Origin: Pseudomonas fluorescens NCIMB 11764
Lineage (GTDB): Bacteria > Pseudomonadota > Gammaproteobacteria > Pseudomonadales > Pseudomonadaceae
Assembly (NCBI RefSeq): GCF_000293885.2
Contig: NZ_CP010945.1
Coordinates: 2,066,001-2,130,000 of the forward strand
Length of the DNA stretch: 64,000 nucleotides
Direction of reading: 5' to 3'
Shown here: piece after piece, positions 60,615 to 64,000 of the stretch
Numbering within the stretch: position 1 is the first letter of the stretch
Layout: each line of letters begins with the position of its first letter
The notes under the pieces: generated by a model
Seen by the model: the letters and a program-made list of their open reading frames with translations, nothing else
Told to the model about the DNA's origin: nothing
Databases searched by the model: none
Position numbers and translations under genes: made by a program

Positions 60615-62060
60615 GTGGCAGATGCAAAGCGTTTCGATAACTACATCAACGGTGAATGGGTTGCCGGCAGTGATTACTGCGCCAACATCAACCCGTCCGA
60701 ACTGACCGATACCATCGGCAACTACGCCAAGGCCGATCTGGCCCAGGTCCACGCCGCCATCGACGCCGCCCGCGCTGCGTTTCCGGCCTGGTCGACGTCG
60801 GGCATTCAGGCTCGCCACGACTCACTGGACAAGATCGGTACTGAAATCCTCGCTCGCCGCGAAGAGCTCGGCACTTTGCTCGCCCGTGAAGAAGGTAAAA
60901 CCCTGCCTGAAGCCATCGGCGAAGTGACCCGCGCCGGTAACATCTTCAAGTTTTTCGCCGGGGAAACCCTCCGACTGTCCGGCGACTACTTGCCGTCGGT
61001 ACGTCCGGGCGTCAACGTCGAAGTCACTCGTGAAGCATTGGGCGTAGTTGGCCTGATTACCCCGTGGAACTTCCCGATCGCGATCCCTGCATGGAAAATC
61101 GCCCCGGCCCTGGCCTACGGCAACTGCGTCGTGCTGAAACCGGCTGATCTGGTTCCGGGTTGCGCCTGGGCGCTGGCTGAAATCATCTCTCGCGCAGGCT
61201 TCCCGGCCGGCGTGTTCAACCTGGTGATGGGCAGCGGTCGTGTGGTGGGCGATGCGTTGGTGCAGAGCCCGAAAGTCGACGGCATCAGTTTCACCGGTTC
61301 CGTCGGTGTCGGTCGTCAGATCGCGGTCAGCTGCGTGTCGCGCCAGGCCAAGGTTCAGTTGGAAATGGGCGGCAAGAACCCGCAGATCATTCTCGATGAC
61401 GCCGACCTCAAGCAAGCGGTCGAGCTGTCGGTTCAGAGCGCGTTCTACTCCACCGGCCAGCGGTGCACCGCGTCGAGCCGTTTCATCGTTACCGCCGGGA
61501 TTCACGACAAATTCGTCGAAGCCATGGCCGAGCGCATGAAGTCGATCAAGGTCGGTCACGCGCTGAAAACCGGCACCGACATCGGTCCGGTGGTTTCCCA
61601 GGCTCAGCTTGAACAGGACATGAAGTACATCGACATCGGCCAGTCCGAAGGTGCGCGTCTGGTCAGTGGCGGTGGTCTGGTGACTTGCGATACAGAAGGC
61701 TACTACCTCGCGCCAACCCTGTTTGCCGACAGTGAAGCCGCGATGCGCATTAGCCGTGAAGAGATCTTTGGCCCGGTGGCCAACGTGGTTCGCGTTGCGG
61801 ATTACGAAGCGGCACTGGCCATGGCCAACGACACCGAATTCGGTCTGTCGGCGGGCATCGCCACCACGTCGCTGAAGTACGCCAACCACTTCAAGCGCCA
61901 CTCCCAGGCCGGGATGGTGATGGTCAACCTGCCGACCGCCGGTGTGGATTACCACGTTCCGTTCGGTGGGCGTAAAGGTTCATCCTATGGCTCCCGCGAG
62001 CAGGGTCGCTATGCGCAAGAGTTCTACACCGTCGTGAAAACCTCCTACATCGGTTCCTGA
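60615..62060 (+). CDS. 2-oxoglutarate semialdehyde dehydrogenase (KGSADH)
   Basis: An NAD(P)-dependent aldehyde dehydrogenase that would oxidise 2,5-dioxopentanoate, the KdgD product, to 2-oxoglutarate, joining the TCA cycle. The 481-residue protein shows the ALDH motifs: TPWNFP (near 152), LVLKPADL-type cofactor loop, catalytic glutamate in LEMGGKNP (near 257) and catalytic cysteine in STGQRCTASSR (near 287). The start is GTG at 60615 with GAGGAG upstream. Position between kdgD and gudP is what assigns the substrate. Confidence 0.93.
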   Translation: MADAKRFDNYINGEWVAGSDYCANINPSELTDTIGNYAKADLAQVHAAIDAARAAFPAWSTSGIQARHDSLDKIGTEILARREELGTLLAREEGKTLPEAIGEVTRAGNIFKFFAGETLRLSGDYLPSVRPGVNVEVTREALGVVGLITPWNFPIAIPAWKIAPALAYGNCVVLKPADLVPGCAWALAEIISRAGFPAGVFNLVMGSGRVVGDALVQSPKVDGISFTGSVGVGRQIAVSCVSRQAKVQLEMGGKNPQIILDDADLKQAVELSVQSAFYSTGQRCTASSRFIVTAGIHDKFVEAMAERMKSIKVGHALKTGTDIGPVVSQAQLEQDMKYIDIGQSEGARLVSGGGLVTCDTEGYYLAPTLFADSEAAMRISREEIFGPVANVVRVADYEAALAMANDTEFGLSAGIATTSLKYANHFKRHSQAGMVMVNLPTAGVDYHVPFGGRKGSSYGSREQGRYAQEFYTVVKTSYIGS

Positions 62061-62074
62061 TTCACGCAATACCT

Positions 62075-62100
62075 GTGGGAGCTGGCAGGCCAGCTCCCAC
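62075..62100. repeat. REP palindrome between the dehydrogenase gene and gudP
   Basis: GTGGGAGCTGG and CCAGCTCCCAC form a perfect 11-bp stem with a CAGG loop, the same core that recurs in the tandem array at 51627. On the minus strand it ends in T6, but on the coding strand it does not look like a terminator. Confidence 0.85.
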
Positions 62101-62152
62101 AAAAAACAATCGTTATGACCCGCATAAAAATAATCAGTGGGAGTACATCTAC

Positions 62153-63523
62153 ATGCAATCGACTCAGAAGCCGACTCACGTCCGCTATTTGATCCTGCTC
62201 ATGCTGTTTCTGGTGACCACGATCAACTACGCCGACCGGGCGACCATCGCTATCGCCGGCTCCAGCCTGCAAAAAGACCTCGGCATCGACGCGGTCACTC
62301 TCGGTTATATCTTCTCTGCATTCGGTTGGGCCTACGTGGCCGGGCAAATTCCCGGTGGCTGGCTGCTGGACCGTTTTGGTTCGAAAAAAATCTATGCGCT
62401 GAGCATCTTCACCTGGTCGCTGTTCACCGTGCTGCAGGGCTATGTCGGCGAGTTCGGCATGTCCACGGCGGTGGTTGCGCTGTTCATGCTGCGCTTCCTG
62501 GTGGGCCTGGCCGAAGCGCCATCCTTCCCCGGCAACGCCCGCATCGTCGCGGCCTGGTTTCCGACGGCTGAACGCGGCACCGCTTCGGCGATCTTCAACT
62601 CGGCGCAATACTTCGCCACCGTGTTGTTCGCGCCGCTGATGGGCTGGATCGTCTACAGCTTCGGCTGGCAGCACGTGTTCATCGTGATGGGCGTGATTGG
62701 CATCATCTTCTCGGGCATCTGGCTCAAGGTTATCCACAGCCCACGCCAGCACCCGATGATCAACGACGCGGAGTTCCAGCACATCGCCGATAACGGCGGC
62801 ATGGTCGATATGGACCAGGACAAAGGCAAAGGCAAAAAAGGCGACGGTCCGAAGTGGGACTACATCCGCCAGTTGCTGACCAACCGCATGATGCTTGGCG
62901 TGTACCTCGGCCAATACTGCATCAACGGCATCACCTACTTCTTCCTGACCTGGTTCCCGGTATACCTGGTGCAAGAACGCGGCATGACCATCCTCAAGGC
63001 CGGTTTCATTGCCTCGTTGCCGGCGATCTGTGGCTTCATCGGTGGTGTGCTCGGCGGGGTGATTTCCGATTACCTGCTGCGCAAGGGCCATTCCCTGACC
63101 TTCGCCCGCAAGGCGCCGATCATTGCCGGTTTGCTGGTTTCCAGCAGCATCGTGGCCTGCAACTATGTCGATGTTGAATGGATGGTCGTCGGCTTCATGG
63201 CCCTGGCATTCTTCGGCAAAGGCGTGGGTGCGCTGGGCTGGGCGGTGGTGTCCGATACTTCGCCGAAACAAATCGCCGGTCTCAGCGGTGGTTTGTTCAA
63301 CACCTTCGGTAACATCGCTTCGATCACCACTCCCATCGTGATTGGCTACATCATCAGCTCCACCGGTTCGTTCAAATGGGCGCTGGTGTTTGTCGGTTGC
63401 AACGCACTGGTTGCAGTGTTCAGCTACCTGGTGATCGTTGGTCCGATCAAGCGTGTGGTGCTCAAAGAGCCACCGGTCAGCGGTCCTGAAACCAACAACA
63501 AATTGTCTCAAGCGCATTCCTGA
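62153..63523 (+). CDS. gudP: MFS glucarate/galactarate transporter
   Basis: A 456-residue major facilitator of the anion:cation symporter family (GudP/GarP), with twelve predicted helices: first near 11-31 (RYLILLMLFLVTTINYADR, the family's NYADR motif), a long cytoplasmic loop at about 205-240 (DMDQDKGKGKKGDGPKW). It would import D-glucarate or galactarate. The ATG at 62153 follows GGGAG, and an AAAAATAA Crc-type motif sits at 62126-62133. Followed by garD after 11 nt. Confidence 0.93.
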   Translation: MQSTQKPTHVRYLILLMLFLVTTINYADRATIAIAGSSLQKDLGIDAVTLGYIFSAFGWAYVAGQIPGGWLLDRFGSKKIYALSIFTWSLFTVLQGYVGEFGMSTAVVALFMLRFLVGLAEAPSFPGNARIVAAWFPTAERGTASAIFNSAQYFATVLFAPLMGWIVYSFGWQHVFIVMGVIGIIFSGIWLKVIHSPRQHPMINDAEFQHIADNGGMVDMDQDKGKGKKGDGPKWDYIRQLLTNRMMLGVYLGQYCINGITYFFLTWFPVYLVQERGMTILKAGFIASLPAICGFIGGVLGGVISDYLLRKGHSLTFARKAPIIAGLLVSSSIVACNYVDVEWMVVGFMALAFFGKGVGALGWAVVSDTSPKQIAGLSGGLFNTFGNIASITTPIVIGYIISSTGSFKWALVFVGCNALVAVFSYLVIVGPIKRVVLKEPPVSGPETNNKLSQAHS

Positions 63524-63534
63524 GGAGCGGCGTC

Positions 63535-64000
63535 ATGCAGTTGATTGAACACTCCGACTCGCCGCGCTACATCCGCCTGCACGAGCGGGACAACGTAGTG
63601 ATTGTGGTCAATGACCAGGGCGTGCCCGCCGGCACCGAATTTCCCGATGGCCTGGTGACGGTGGACTTCGTGCCGCAGAGTCATAAAGTCACCCTCGAGG
63701 ATATTCCCGAGGGCGGTCAGGTGATTCGCTACGGCCAGACCATTGGCTACGCGTTGCAGCCGATTCCTCGTGGCAGTTGGGTCAAGGAAGATCAACTGCG
63801 CATGCCCACCGCGCCGCCGCTGGACAGTTTGCCGCTGTCCACCGAAGTGCCGGCCGCGCAGGCACCGCTGGAAGGTTTTACGTTCGAGGGTTATCGCAAT
63901 GCCGACGGCACCGTCGGCACGCGCAACATTCTGGGGATTACCACCACGGTTCAGTGCGTCACCGGCGTGCTCGATCACGCGGTCAAGCGCATCAAGGATG
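63535..64000 (+). CDS. garD: Galactarate dehydratase, 5' part
   Basis: The first 155 residues of a GarD/UxaA-family dehydratase (MQLIEHSDSPRYIRLHERDNVVIVVN...). The N-terminal SAF domain (about 10-100) is complete, and the start of the catalytic domain is visible (GFTFEGYRNADGTVGTRNILGITTTVQC). GarD dehydrates galactarate to 5-keto-4-deoxyglucarate, the KdgD substrate. The family is about 515 residues long, so two thirds lie beyond the window. GAGGAG precedes the ATG, overlapping the gudP stop region. Partial at the right edge. Confidence 0.93.
   Translation, partial: MQLIEHSDSPRYIRLHERDNVVIVVNDQGVPAGTEFPDGLVTVDFVPQSHKVTLEDIPEGGQVIRYGQTIGYALQPIPRGSWVKEDQLRMPTAPPLDSLPLSTEVPAAQAPLEGFTFEGYRNADGTVGTRNILGITTTVQCVTGVLDHAVKRIKD

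Overview
The window is a contiguous piece of a fluorescent Pseudomonas chromosome (P. fluorescens group). This rests on gene content and order (infB-rbfA-truB-rpsO-pnp; nadC-DUF1631-ampD-ampE; fruR/fruBKA; piuA/piuC; a dpp-opdP cluster; roxS-roxR; a glucarate/galactarate cluster), on the high-GC codon use, on a FruR operator of the Pseudomonas type, and on the many REP-type palindromes between genes. It is ordinary chromosome with small accessory patches. No phage, insertion sequence, rRNA or CRISPR array was seen. All calls come from reading the sequence; no database search was run.

Layout. 1-7400: translation and RNA-decay operon infB, rbfA, truB, rpsO, pnp (with a long stem-loop in the pnp leader), then tRNA-Thr(CGU) and a small conserved gene. 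7400-14540: nadC on the minus strand, diverging from a DUF1631 gene, ampD, ampE and a chemoreceptor. 14537-22151: fructose locus, with fruR and a TatD-family hydrolase on the minus strand and fruB-fruK-fruA on the plus strand. 22152-25128: REP elements, a small minus-strand gene with a long hairpin-rich leader, a Tat-exported PhoD phosphatase behind a Pho box, and an AT-richer lipoprotein gene. 25193-31780: iron-acquisition group (PepSY/flavodoxin reductase, PiuA receptor, PiuC hydroxylase, Sel1 protein). 31837-32366: type II toxin-antitoxin pair. 32458-33830: speC with a terminator-like hairpin in its leader. 34115-37565: quaternary-amine ABC transporter. 37954-40041: prfC and a small acidic exported protein. 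40169-50894: dipeptide/oligopeptide uptake (dppBCDF, three binding-protein paralogues, OprD-family porin). 50895-52146: 1.25 kb non-coding repeat region with a 68-bp tandem array. 52199-56926: SIMPL-domain protein, the RoxSR redox two-component system and an SbmA/YddA-like ABC exporter/importer. 57072-64000: GntR regulator, a two-gene unit behind a near-perfect SOS box (phospholipase C-like protein plus a 63-residue protein), then the kdgD, semialdehyde dehydrogenase, gudP, garD catabolic cluster running off the right edge.

How the genes work together. FruB, FruA and FruK take up and phosphorylate fructose to fructose-1,6-bisphosphate, with FruR as local repressor. PiuA, PiuC and the PepSY reductase form one iron-uptake neighbourhood. 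The Dpp proteins and the OpdP-like porin carry small peptides across both membranes. GudP, GarD, KdgD and the semialdehyde dehydrogenase convert galactarate/glucarate to 2-oxoglutarate, probably under the nearby GntR regulator. The item I consider most worth following up is the LexA-type promoter in front of the phospholipase-like gene.
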